61,688 nt of DNA from an uncultured Bacilli bacterium (lineage in GTDB: Bacteria; Bacillota_I; Bacilli_A; RF39; UBA660), in NCBI GenBank assembly GCA_934162195.1, contig CAKPHO010000006.1, positions 1 through 61,688 of the forward strand, in the 5' to 3' direction. The position numbers were made by a program, and so were the translations under genes. Every line of letters begins with the position of its first letter. Positions within the stretch are counted from its first letter, which is position 1. This document shows positions 25,869 to 33,448 of the stretch, one piece after another. The notes below the pieces were generated by a model. The model saw only the letters and a list, made by a program, of their open reading frames with translations, did not search any database and was not told the DNA's origin.

Positions 25869-25920
25869 CTTTATAAACAAAATGGTTTATTGTATAATTA
25901 ATATAGATGGAGGATGGAAT

Positions 25921-26829
25921 ATGGATTTAATAATAGGATCGCATGTGTCTTTTAAAAGTGGTAAACAATTATTAGGAAGTGTAGTAGAGGCTTTATCTTA
26001 TGGGTCTAACACATTTATGTTTTATACAGGAGCGCCACAAAATACAAGTCGTAGTGCAATAGATGAAAATTTAACTAAAGAAGCGTTTGAGCTAATGAAA
26101 GAAAATGGAATTGAACCTAAGAATGTAATTGTTCATGCACCATACATCATTAACTTAGCTAATGATGGTTCTAGTTATGATTTTGCTATCAAGTTTTTGA
26201 AAGAAGAAATAAAAAGAGTAGATAAACTTGGTATGAAGTATTTAGTTTTACATCCTGGTAGTCATGTTGGTCTTGGTATAGATAAAGGCTTAGATAATAT
26301 TATTAATGGTTTGAATTTTGTTTTAAGTGAAGATAATGATGTAATTGTTTGTTTGGAAACAATGGCTGGTAAAGGTAGTGAATTAGGCACTAGTTTTGAA
26401 CAAATTAAAAAAATTATTGATGGTGTTAAATTAAATAATAAATTAATGGTTTGTCTAGACACGTGTCATATCAACGATGCAGGATATGATTTAAATAATT
26501 TTGATGATATTTTAGATGAGTTTGATAATGTCATTGGATTAGATAAACTTGCTTGTATTCATGTAAATGATAGTAAAAATGAAAAAGGATCCCATAAGGA
26601 TCGTCATGAAAATATTGGCTTGGGTACTATTGGCTTTGATAATTTAATAAAGGTTATTTATAACGAAAGGCTTGATGGTATACCTAAGATATTAGAAACT
26701 CCTTATATAGGAGATACAGATGATTCTAAAGAAAGGCTTTATCCTCCATATAAGTTTGAAATAGAAATGATTAGAAATAAAAAATTTGATTCGGGATTTT
26801 TAGATAAAATCAGAAAATGTTATAAATAA
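25921..26829 (+). CDS. nfo: Endonuclease IV (AP endonuclease)
   Basis: About 303 residues from the ATG behind GGAGGATGGAAT; a longer upstream extension is improbable because it would run through the promoter region (TATAAT near 25893). It has the Nfo TIM-barrel pattern: GSHVSFKSG, VHAPYIINLA, LHPGSHVG, CLETMAGKG, CLDTCHINDAGYD, CIHVNDSKN and GLGTIGF, with the zinc-binding His, Asp and Glu residues. It cleaves DNA 5' of abasic sites. Confidence 0.95.
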   Translation: MDLIIGSHVSFKSGKQLLGSVVEALSYGSNTFMFYTGAPQNTSRSAIDENLTKEAFELMKENGIEPKNVIVHAPYIINLANDGSSYDFAIKFLKEEIKRVDKLGMKYLVLHPGSHVGLGIDKGLDNIINGLNFVLSEDNDVIVCLETMAGKGSELGTSFEQIKKIIDGVKLNNKLMVCLDTCHINDAGYDLNNFDDILDEFDNVIGLDKLACIHVNDSKNEKGSHKDRHENIGLGTIGFDNLIKVIYNERLDGIPKILETPYIGDTDDSKERLYPPYKFEIEMIRNKKFDSGFLDKIRKCYK

Positions 26830-27080
26830 TTTTGATATTTGTTTTTAAATTCAATATATAGTTCTTCTATTTTTTGATAATTAGAAGGACTAATTTTTTT
26901 TAGTTCGTTAAATATTGGTGTTGGATTTCCATATATTAATTCACGCCAATTTTTTTTGATGTTTGTATATATAAAATCTGTTTCTGTATTGTTTAAATTG
27001 ATGTTATATTTAAAAGCAAAATTAATAATATCTTCCTTTCTTAATTTTTCAATATAATTAATAATAAATTTTTCGATCAT
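26820..27080 (-). CDS. YqfT-like small protein (DUF2624 candidate)
   Basis: An 86-residue helical protein on the minus strand with a good GAGGTGAAAT ribosome site. Its pattern (N-terminal FIINYIEKLRKEDIINFAFKYNI, middle ..I..NWRELIYGNPTPIFNELK) resembles DUF2624. In Bacillus subtilis the homologue yqfT lies next to yqfS (nfo), so location agrees although orientation is inverted. Its 3' end overlaps nfo by 10 bases. Function unknown; family assignment from memory. Confidence 0.6.
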   Translation of the reverse strand: MIEKFIINYIEKLRKEDIINFAFKYNINLNNTETDFIYTNIKKNWRELIYGNPTPIFNELKKISPSNYQKIEELYIEFKNKYQNYL

Positions 27081-27160
27081 ATTTCACCTCAATTAAAGAT
27101 ATGTTTTAGTGGTGTGAATAATGTTTATTAAATGTAATAAACTAAAATAGGAGGAATATT

Positions 27161-27775
27161 ATGTTTGAAATGAAAACTTTGCCTTATAATTATAGTAGTT
27201 TAGAACCAATTATTAGTACAACTACAGTTAATATTCATTATAATAAACATGAAAAAGGATATCTAGATAGATTAAATAAATTTTTGAGTGAAGCTGGGTA
27301 TAATGGTCATTATACTATTCCTGAAATTATTTTAAATATTGATAAATTTCCAATAGAGTATCGTGGTGATATTTTATATAATGCTGGCGGAGTAGTAAAT
27401 CATGATTTGTACTGGAATAGTATAGGAAAGTTAAGTTTGCCTAGTGGAAAGTTACTTGAAAAAATAGTTAATGTTTATGGTAGTTATGATAGCTTTAAGA
27501 AAAAATTTGTAGAAGAAGCCAATAAAGTTATAGGTTCTGGATATACTTTTTTAGTTATGGATAATAAAAATAATTTAAATATTATTAATTTATCTAATCA
27601 AGATTCACCACTTTCTTATGGCTATGAGCCTCTTTTTACTATTGATTTATGGGAACACGCTTATTATTTAGATTATCAGAATAGAAGATCGGATTATATT
27701 AATAACTTTTTTTCCATTGTAAACTTTGATGAAGCAAGTAAAAAATATGAAAGCAAAAACACGAAGATTATCTAA
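27161..27775 (+). CDS. sodA: Superoxide dismutase (Fe/Mn family)
   Basis: A 204-residue protein with the Fe/Mn SOD metal-ligand pattern: His in NIHYNKHEKGY, NHDLYW, and DLWEHAYYLDYQ near the C-terminus. It removes superoxide, useful for an anaerobe relying on an oxygen-sensitive PFOR. The N-terminal part is shorter and more divergent than usual. AGGAGGAATATT precedes it, and the PBP gene starts inside its 3' end. Confidence 0.9.
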   Translation: MFEMKTLPYNYSSLEPIISTTTVNIHYNKHEKGYLDRLNKFLSEAGYNGHYTIPEIILNIDKFPIEYRGDILYNAGGVVNHDLYWNSIGKLSLPSGKLLEKIVNVYGSYDSFKKKFVEEANKVIGSGYTFLVMDNKNNLNIINLSNQDSPLSYGYEPLFTIDLWEHAYYLDYQNRRSDYINNFFSIVNFDEASKKYESKNTKII

Positions 27776-29828
27776 TAAAAAATATATAAAATGTAAAAGA
27801 AAAAGAGAAATCAAAGAACAAATTGGGAAAAGGTACAAAGTATTAAGTGGAATAATAATTATTTTAATGGTTATACTAGGGTCTACACTATTTTATTTAC
27901 AAGTAATAAAACATACTTTTTATGTTGATAAGGTTATTAAATTAACTGAAAATATTAAAGAAGGTACTAGCACACCTAGAGGAAGAATTTATGACAGAAA
28001 TGGGAAATTAATAGTAGATAATGAGGTAATAAAAACAATTGTATATAAGAGAGTAATTGGCACTAAAGTTAGTGATGAAGTTAGTATGGCTTATATGCTT
28101 GCTGATATGATTGATATAGATATAACTAAATTAAAAGATACTAATTTAAGAGAATTTTTTCTTATAAATCATGAAGAAGATTGTAATAAAAAAATTGCAG
28201 ATGAAGAGTGGCGTGAGTTAAAAGAAAGAAGAATTATTAATAGTGATATAAAAAAATATAAATTAGATAGAATTACTGAAGAAGAATTAAGTGAATATAG
28301 TGATACTGATAAAAAAGCTGCGTATATTTATTATTTAATGAATCAAGGTTATGCCTATAATGAAAAAGTAATAAAAAAATATGTAAGTGACAAAGAGTAT
28401 GCTGTAGTTGCAGAAAACTTAGATAAGTTAAATGGTTTTGATACTAAGATAGATTGGGATAGAGTTTATAATTATGATAATACATTTAGATCTATTTTAG
28501 GTAGTGTTTCAACTAGTGAGAGTGGAATTCCATATGAATTAAAAGATTATTATTTGAATAAGGGTTATAGTTTAGACGATAGAGTTGGGACTAGTTATTT
28601 AGAGTATCAATATGAAGATATTTTAAGAGGTAAAAAAGCTAAATACAAGGTTAGTAATAGTGGTAATAATATTTTAGTTGAGGAAGGCAGTAGAGGGAAT
28701 GATATTATGCTTACTATCAATATTGATCTTCAACAAGCGGTAGAAGAGATATTGGAACGAGAGGTTATAAAAGCAAAGAGTGACCCTAACACAAGATATT
28801 ATAATAGATCTTTTGTAGTAGTTTCGAATCCAAATACAGGAGAAATATATGCAATGGCTGGCAAACAAGTAGTGATGGAGAATGGGGAATATAAAGTATA
28901 TGATTTTACCCCAGGTATTATATCAACATCTGTAGTTGCAGGTTCTATTGTAAAGGGTGCATCGCATATTGTTGGTTATAACACAGGAGCTTTAAAGATA
29001 GGTGAAATTAGAAATGATAATTGTATTAAGGTTGCTGGAACTCCAAAAAAGTGTTCGTTTAAATATTTGGGTATGTTAGATGATATAAAAGCTTTAAAGC
29101 AATCCTCTAATACATACCAGTTTCATACGGCTATAAATGTTGGTCATGGGGTTTATGCTTATAATAAACCATTAGTTTTAGATAATGAAGCTTTTGCTAC
29201 TTACCGTAAAACATTTGAAGAATTTGGTCTTGGTGTTAAAACAGAAATAGATTTGCCTAATGAAAAACTTGGGGTTAAAGGCATAAGCACAGCTCCTGGA
29301 TTACTTTTAGATTTTGCGATAGGACAGTATGATACTTATACTCCAATTCAACTAAATCAATATATGAATACTATTGCTAATGGTGGAAAGAGGTTAGCTC
29401 CTTATTTACTTAAGGCTGTTTATGAACCGACAAGTGAAGCTTTAACTAGAGTTATTGATGAAACAGAACCTAAAGTTTTAAATACAATTAATACGGAAGA
29501 TAAGTATTTAGAACGTGTAAAGTTAGGTTTTAAAGCGGTTATGGAATATGGTGGTACTGGTAGTGGATATATAAGTCATAGTTATAAGCCTGCTGGTAAA
29601 ACAGGTACTAGTCAAGCGCTTATTGATACAGATGGTGATGGAAAAGTAGACAAAGAGACACTAAGTAATACATTTTCGGCTTATGCACCATATGATAATC
29701 CTATAGTAAATTTTACAGTAATTTCTCCAAATATGTTTTCATCTGAACATGGTTCTAACACTAGAAGTAGTGTAAATATTAGAATTGCGAAAGAAGTTTC
29801 AAAAAAATTCTTTGAAATTTATCAATAA
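27747..29828 (+). CDS. Class B penicillin-binding protein (transpeptidase)
   Basis: About 694 residues. A short basic cytosolic tail and one membrane helix (about 32-52) precede the dimerisation domain with STPRGRIYDRNGKL, and a transpeptidase with the three active-site motifs: SIVK (in VVAGSIVKGAS), SSN and KTGTS. It cross-links peptidoglycan and is related to PBP2A/PBP2B of Bacillus; the sodA-pbp-rpmG order matches Bacillus subtilis pbpA. The start is uncertain: ATG at 27729 and 27747 are both inside sodA, with weak ribosome sites. Confidence 0.9.
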   Translation: MKAKTRRLSNKKYIKCKRKREIKEQIGKRYKVLSGIIIILMVILGSTLFYLQVIKHTFYVDKVIKLTENIKEGTSTPRGRIYDRNGKLIVDNEVIKTIVYKRVIGTKVSDEVSMAYMLADMIDIDITKLKDTNLREFFLINHEEDCNKKIADEEWRELKERRIINSDIKKYKLDRITEEELSEYSDTDKKAAYIYYLMNQGYAYNEKVIKKYVSDKEYAVVAENLDKLNGFDTKIDWDRVYNYDNTFRSILGSVSTSESGIPYELKDYYLNKGYSLDDRVGTSYLEYQYEDILRGKKAKYKVSNSGNNILVEEGSRGNDIMLTINIDLQQAVEEILEREVIKAKSDPNTRYYNRSFVVVSNPNTGEIYAMAGKQVVMENGEYKVYDFTPGIISTSVVAGSIVKGASHIVGYNTGALKIGEIRNDNCIKVAGTPKKCSFKYLGMLDDIKALKQSSNTYQFHTAINVGHGVYAYNKPLVLDNEAFATYRKTFEEFGLGVKTEIDLPNEKLGVKGISTAPGLLLDFAIGQYDTYTPIQLNQYMNTIANGGKRLAPYLLKAVYEPTSEALTRVIDETEPKVLNTINTEDKYLERVKLGFKAVMEYGGTGSGYISHSYKPAGKTGTSQALIDTDGDGKVDKETLSNTFSAYAPYDNPIVNFTVISPNMFSSEHGSNTRSSVNIRIAKEVSKKFFEIYQ

Positions 29829-29839
29829 TTTGCTATAAT
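29812..29839 (+). promoter_or_regulatory. Promoter of rpmG
   Basis: TTGAAA (29812-29817), 16 bases, TATAAT (29834-29839) with an extended TGC, overlapping the end of the PBP gene. Confidence 0.65.
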
Positions 29840-29870
29840 AGTAGCGTACTTATTAAAAAGGAGGGAAACT

Positions 29871-30038
29871 ATGGCTAAAAAAGGAGAAGCAAGAGAAAGA
29901 TTAACACTTGCATGTACTGTTTGTAAAGAAGAAAACTACCGTACTGAAAAAAACAAAAAAAATACAACTGATCGTTTAGAATTAAATAAATTCTGTCCTA
30001 AATGTAAAAAATCAACTACTCATAAAGAGAAAAAATAA
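29871..30038 (+). CDS. rpmG: 50S ribosomal protein L33
   Basis: A 55-residue protein with two CxxC pairs (CTVC and CPKC), so it is the zinc-binding form of L33. It starts after GGAGGGAAACT and includes the usual NYRTEKNKKNTTDRLELNKFC segment. It is followed 28 bases later by efp. Confidence 0.95.
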   Translation: MAKKGEARERLTLACTVCKEENYRTEKNKKNTTDRLELNKFCPKCKKSTTHKEKK

Positions 30039-30066
30039 AAATTAAAGTAAACAGGAGGTGTATATA

Positions 30067-30624
30067 ATGGTAAATGCTAATGATATTAAAAATGGTATGA
30101 CTATCATTTTTGAAGATGCATTATATATTGTATTAGAATTTTCACATGTAAAACCTGGTAAAGGTGCTGCGTTTGTTAAAGCTAAACTTAGAAATTTAAG
30201 AACTGGGTCAATTGTTGAGAAAACGTTTAACTCAAGTATTAAATTAGAAAAAGCTATGATTACAAGACAAAATATGCAATATTTATATAATACTGGTGAT
30301 GCTTATGCTTTTATGAATATGGAAACATATGAGCAAATTGAATTAACAAAAGATCAAATTGGTGATGATGCTAAATTCTTAAAAGAAGGTATTAATGTTG
30401 ATATTACTTTCTATGAAGGTGAAATGTTGGGTATTTCATTACCAGATAAAATTGAATATGTTATTACACATACAGAACCAGCTGTTAAAGGTAACACAAC
30501 TAATAATGCTTTAAAAGATGCAGAATTAGAGAATGGGTTAAAAGTTAGAGTTCCTTTATTTATTCAAGAAGGAGAAGCTATCTTAGTTACAACTAGTGAT
30601 GGTAAATATGATTCTAGAGCATAA
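30067..30624 (+). CDS. efp: Elongation factor P
   Basis: About 186 residues from ATG behind AGGAGGTGTATATA; a GTG at 30058 within the ribosome site is rejected. All three EF-P domains are visible: N-terminal NDIKNGMTI and FSHVKPGKGAAFVKAKL with the loop lysine that is modified in many bacteria, a middle OB domain, and GLKVRVPLFIQEGEAILVTTSDGKYDSRA at the end. It rescues ribosomes stalled at polyproline. Confidence 0.96.
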   Translation: MVNANDIKNGMTIIFEDALYIVLEFSHVKPGKGAAFVKAKLRNLRTGSIVEKTFNSSIKLEKAMITRQNMQYLYNTGDAYAFMNMETYEQIELTKDQIGDDAKFLKEGINVDITFYEGEMLGISLPDKIEYVITHTEPAVKGNTTNNALKDAELENGLKVRVPLFIQEGEAILVTTSDGKYDSRA

Positions 30625-30645
30625 TTAGTTATGTTCTTTTTTTTT
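30617..30645 (+). terminator. Terminator after efp
   Basis: AGAGCATAA / TTATGTTCT hairpin (with G-U pairs) followed by eight T. Confidence 0.65.
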
Positions 30646-30721
30646 GACAAAATTCGACATAGTTTTTTGTCATAATAGTAAAGTACACTTAGTACAATTA
30701 TTATTATGAAGGGATATGAAT

Positions 30722-31198
30722 ATGGAAAATAATGTTAATTTTAAAGATGAAGAAATGAAAAAAGTGATTCACAAAAGTATGGAAATATACGAAACAATTA
30801 AAAATTGTATAATAAAAATAGAAAGTAGGAGATTAAATGATGAAGATAAGAAATATCTAGCTTTACTTCTTGGTATATTAAATACAGATAATGAAGTAGA
30901 AAAAATATTAAAAATGTTAAAATGGGAATATGGAATAAGCGTTATACCTACTTTAAAATCTCCAGAAGAATGTGATGAAATATGGAAGAATTCTTTTTCT
31001 CAATTATTTAATAAAAATAATATAACGGAGGATAAAACAGTTTCTTTCTTAATGTTAATTTTACTTGACAAAAAAGCTATTAAGGATTTACATTGTTCAC
31101 TTGGGTTATCAACTATGTGTATTAAACTAATTCTTTGTAATATTGTTAAAGAAAACGAAGAAAAAGGTTTACAAAAAAGTAAAACGATGATATTATAA
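30722..31198 (+). CDS. Hypothetical helical protein, 158 residues
   Basis: A soluble, mostly helical protein with no signal peptide or membrane segment. Features are an acidic/basic N-terminal half and a middle segment LKMLKWEYGISVIPTLKSPEECDEIW, and three cysteines near the C-terminus. I do not recognise a family. ATG 30722 is chosen because GAAGGGA lies at good distance; ATG 30716 is too close. The next gene follows after 19 bases, so the two probably act together. The pair sits between efp and the infC operon. Confidence 0.6.
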   Translation: MENNVNFKDEEMKKVIHKSMEIYETIKNCIIKIESRRLNDEDKKYLALLLGILNTDNEVEKILKMLKWEYGISVIPTLKSPEECDEIWKNSFSQLFNKNNITEDKTVSFLMLILLDKKAIKDLHCSLGLSTMCIKLILCNIVKENEEKGLQKSKTMIL

Positions 31199-31217
31199 AT
31201 TGCTGAAGAGGTGTGAT

Positions 31218-31925
31218 ATGTTTTATAAAATAAACGATATATATCAAGTTAAGATAAAAGAAACAGGTAAAAAGTATTGGTTATTAAAGCAAGGAAATGA
31301 ATATAAAGATTTTTTATATAATAGAGGCTTAACAGTTAATAAAAAAGATGTTAACGTTATACAAAGTTTCTCTACTTTTTTAAATGAAAATGGTCTAGAA
31401 ACAATGGTTTTAGTACAAGGCTGTGACTCTGGTTTAATTACAAAACAATTGGTTATTGACGTTTTAAATATGTATAGTGATATTTTGTCAATGTCTGATG
31501 AAGAATATAATAGAATAGATATTATATCAAAAACAGTAGGTAATATGTGTTGTTTAACTTTAGTAGATAATTGTGAATCTTTTTCTAATGATACTTTTAA
31601 AGATAAATATAGAGTATTAAATTATGCAAAAGAATTATTAACTACAAAGAGTTTAAAAAATTTATTAAATCAAGCTATCAGATTAGAACTAATAAAAAAT
31701 AGAAATACTGATATTCAGTCTTCAATAGGTAAAAGTGGTCTTTATATTGATTATAAGATTGCTTCTATATTTAATGCGGCAGGTATTAAATATGATCTTA
31801 ATTGGATTAAAGATTTCAAAATAGTTTTTGATGGAAATGCTATTGAACAATATGATGAAAACGATAGATGTTGTTTTTCTTCGAAGTTTGGGAAAAATAA
31901 AATAAAAACTATTGACAAGAAATAG
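31218..31925 (+). CDS. Hypothetical protein, 235 residues
   Basis: A soluble protein behind GAAGAGGTGTGAT. It starts with a short antiparallel-beta pattern (IYQVKIKETGKKYWLLKQ) reminiscent of the N-lobe of kinase-like folds, but no catalytic loop or metal site can be seen. It is probably co-transcribed with the 158-residue gene before it. The promoter of the infC operon overlaps its 3' end. No function is assigned. Confidence 0.55.
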   Translation: MFYKINDIYQVKIKETGKKYWLLKQGNEYKDFLYNRGLTVNKKDVNVIQSFSTFLNENGLETMVLVQGCDSGLITKQLVIDVLNMYSDILSMSDEEYNRIDIISKTVGNMCCLTLVDNCESFSNDTFKDKYRVLNYAKELLTTKSLKNLLNQAIRLELIKNRNTDIQSSIGKSGLYIDYKIASIFNAAGIKYDLNWIKDFKIVFDGNAIEQYDENDRCCFSSKFGKNKIKTIDKK

Positions 31926-31940
31926 ATTTAATTGTATACT
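31912..31940 (+). promoter_or_regulatory. Promoter of the infC-rpmI-rplT operon
   Basis: TTGACA (31912-31917), 17 bases, TATACT (31935-31940), inside the end of the preceding gene. Confidence 0.75.
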
Positions 31941-31949
31941 AGATAAGTA

Positions 31950-32071
31950 GAAAAAGGAAAGCAGGTATTCACTGACCTCACCCGATAGCGAATAGTTATG
32001 GGTTTAATGCCAATATAAAAAATTATATATAGGGATTAATAGGTGAATACTTTGTGTATTCACTTTTTTAT
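31950..32071 (+). promoter_or_regulatory. infC operon leader with attenuator (L20-leader type)
   Basis: About 120 bases of leader containing GGTATTCACTGACC early on and ending with GTGAATAC / GTATTCAC plus TTTTTT (about 32044-32070), an intrinsic terminator. The early GTATTCAC can pair with the same GTGAATAC, offering a mutually exclusive antiterminator. This is the arrangement by which L20 represses its operon in Bacillota. The exact family is assigned by position and architecture. Confidence 0.7.
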
Positions 32072-32084
32072 GGAGGTGTTATTT

Positions 32085-32615
32085 ATAGCTAGTAAAGACA
32101 GAGATTTGTTTATTAATGAACAAATAAGAGCAAAAGAAGTAATGGTTATTGGACCAAATGGAGAACAGTTAGGTGTAAAACCAATTAAAGATGCATTAAC
32201 TTTAGCAAGTTATGCAGGATTTGATTTAGTTTTAATTAGTCCTAATGCTAATCCACAAGTTTGTAAGATTATGGACTACAACAAGTTCAAATATGAAAAC
32301 AAGAAAAAACAAAAAGAAAATATGAAAAAGCAACGTGAATCTAATTTAGAAATGAAAGAATATCGTTTGTCTGTTACAATTGATGTTCATGACTTTAATA
32401 CACGTGTTAATAACGCTAGTAAATATCTAGAAAAAGGGCATAAAATTAAAGTTAGTATTCGTTTTAAAGGAAGAGAAATGGCTCATCCAGAATTAGGTAA
32501 AGATGTGTTACTTCGTTTTGCAGAAGCTGTTAAAGCTATTGCGGTCATTGAACAACAACCAAAACTTGAAGGTCGTTTTATGACAATGATTTTGATGCCA
32601 AATAATAATAAGTAG
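32085..32615 (+). CDS. infC: Translation initiation factor IF-3, ATA start
   Basis: About 177 residues. The IF-3 pattern is clear: SKDRDLFINEQIRAKEVMVIG, SPNANPQVCKIMDYNKFKYE, then the C-domain with IRFKGREMAHPELG. GGAGGTG (32072-32078) is placed six bases before ATA at 32085, giving I-A-S-K-D as the N-terminus. An ATG at 32070 lies upstream of the ribosome site. Rare AUU/AUC/AUA starts are known for infC because IF-3 discriminates against them, creating autoregulation. Confidence 0.93.
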   Translation: MASKDRDLFINEQIRAKEVMVIGPNGEQLGVKPIKDALTLASYAGFDLVLISPNANPQVCKIMDYNKFKYENKKKQKENMKKQRESNLEMKEYRLSVTIDVHDFNTRVNNASKYLEKGHKIKVSIRFKGREMAHPELGKDVLLRFAEAVKAIAVIEQQPKLEGRFMTMILMPNNNK

Positions 32616-32626
32616 GAGGAAATATT

Positions 32627-32812
32627 ATGCCAAAGCAAAAAACACATAAGGGAACTGCTAAAGTAGTTATTAAAAGAAAAAATGACGTTAAAATAGGTCA
32701 TCCAGGTACTAGACACAATACTGGAAAGAAAAATGCTGCTTCAAATAGAGTAGGTAGAAGTGCTTCTTCAATGAGTAAAGCAGATATTAAAAGATTAAAA
32801 GATATTTTATAA
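32627..32812 (+). CDS. rpmI: 50S ribosomal protein L35
   Basis: A 61-residue basic protein with MPKQKTHKGTAKVVIKR at the start and the RVGRSASSMSKADIKRLK end. Between infC and rplT with AGGAGGAAATATT. Confidence 0.96.
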   Translation: MPKQKTHKGTAKVVIKRKNDVKIGHPGTRHNTGKKNAASNRVGRSASSMSKADIKRLKDIL

Positions 32813-32831
32813 GATTTAGGAGGAATTAGGT

Positions 32832-33401
32832 ATGACAAGAGTTAAAGGTGGTACGATTCATCGTGCTCGTCGTAAAAAAGTATTAGATGAAGCTAAAGGA
32901 TACTTTGGAAGTAAACATAGATTATATAAAACAGCTAAAGAACAAGTTATGCATTCAGGAAAATATGCATATAGAGATAGAAGACAAAATAAAAGAGATT
33001 TCAGAAAATTATGGATTACAAGAATTAATGCAGCATGCCGTATGAACAACATTAGTTATTCTAAATTTATGAATGGGCTTAAGAAAGCTGAAGTAGTTAT
33101 CAATAGAAAGATGTTATCAGAAATTGCTATTGATAATCCACAAGCATTCAGTGATTTAGTTGCTATTGCAAATGATGCATTAAATGGTAAAAAAATAGTT
33201 GAAAAAGCTGTTAAAGTAGAAGCAAAAGAAACTAAAGCTCCTGCTAAAAAAGCACCAGCAAAGAAAGAAACTGCTAAAAAAGAAGTTAAAGAAGATATCT
33301 CTAAATTAACAGTTGCTGAATTAAAATCTATGGCTAAAGAAAAAGGTGTAGAAGGATATTCTACAATGAAAAAAGCTGAATTATTAGATGCTTTAAAATA
33401 A
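32832..33401 (+). CDS. rplT: 50S ribosomal protein L20 with extra C-terminal domain
   Basis: A 189-residue protein. Residues 1 to about 120 are ordinary L20 (MTRVKGGTIHRARRKKVLDE, then HSGKYAYRDRRQNKRDFRKL and WITRINAACR). An Ala/Lys-rich linker (repeats of APAKK) then leads to a C-terminal 35-residue module, LTVAELKSMAKEKGVEGYST followed by MKKAELLDAL, that looks like a Rho-N/SAP-type nucleic-acid-binding motif. L20 is normally near 118 residues. It is an early 23S-binding assembly protein and the repressor of this operon. Confidence 0.93.
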   Translation: MTRVKGGTIHRARRKKVLDEAKGYFGSKHRLYKTAKEQVMHSGKYAYRDRRQNKRDFRKLWITRINAACRMNNISYSKFMNGLKKAEVVINRKMLSEIAIDNPQAFSDLVAIANDALNGKKIVEKAVKVEAKETKAPAKKAPAKKETAKKEVKEDISKLTVAELKSMAKEKGVEGYSTMKKAELLDALK

Positions 33402-33425
33402 TCATTTTATGATTATTTTTTTTGT
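33400..33425 (+). terminator. Terminator of the infC operon
   Basis: AATCAT-TTT-ATGATT hairpin with eight T. An extended -10 TGTTATAAT for nifJ follows at once (TATAAT 33428-33433). Confidence 0.75.
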
Positions 33426-33448
33426 GTTATAATGAATATGGTGATAAT

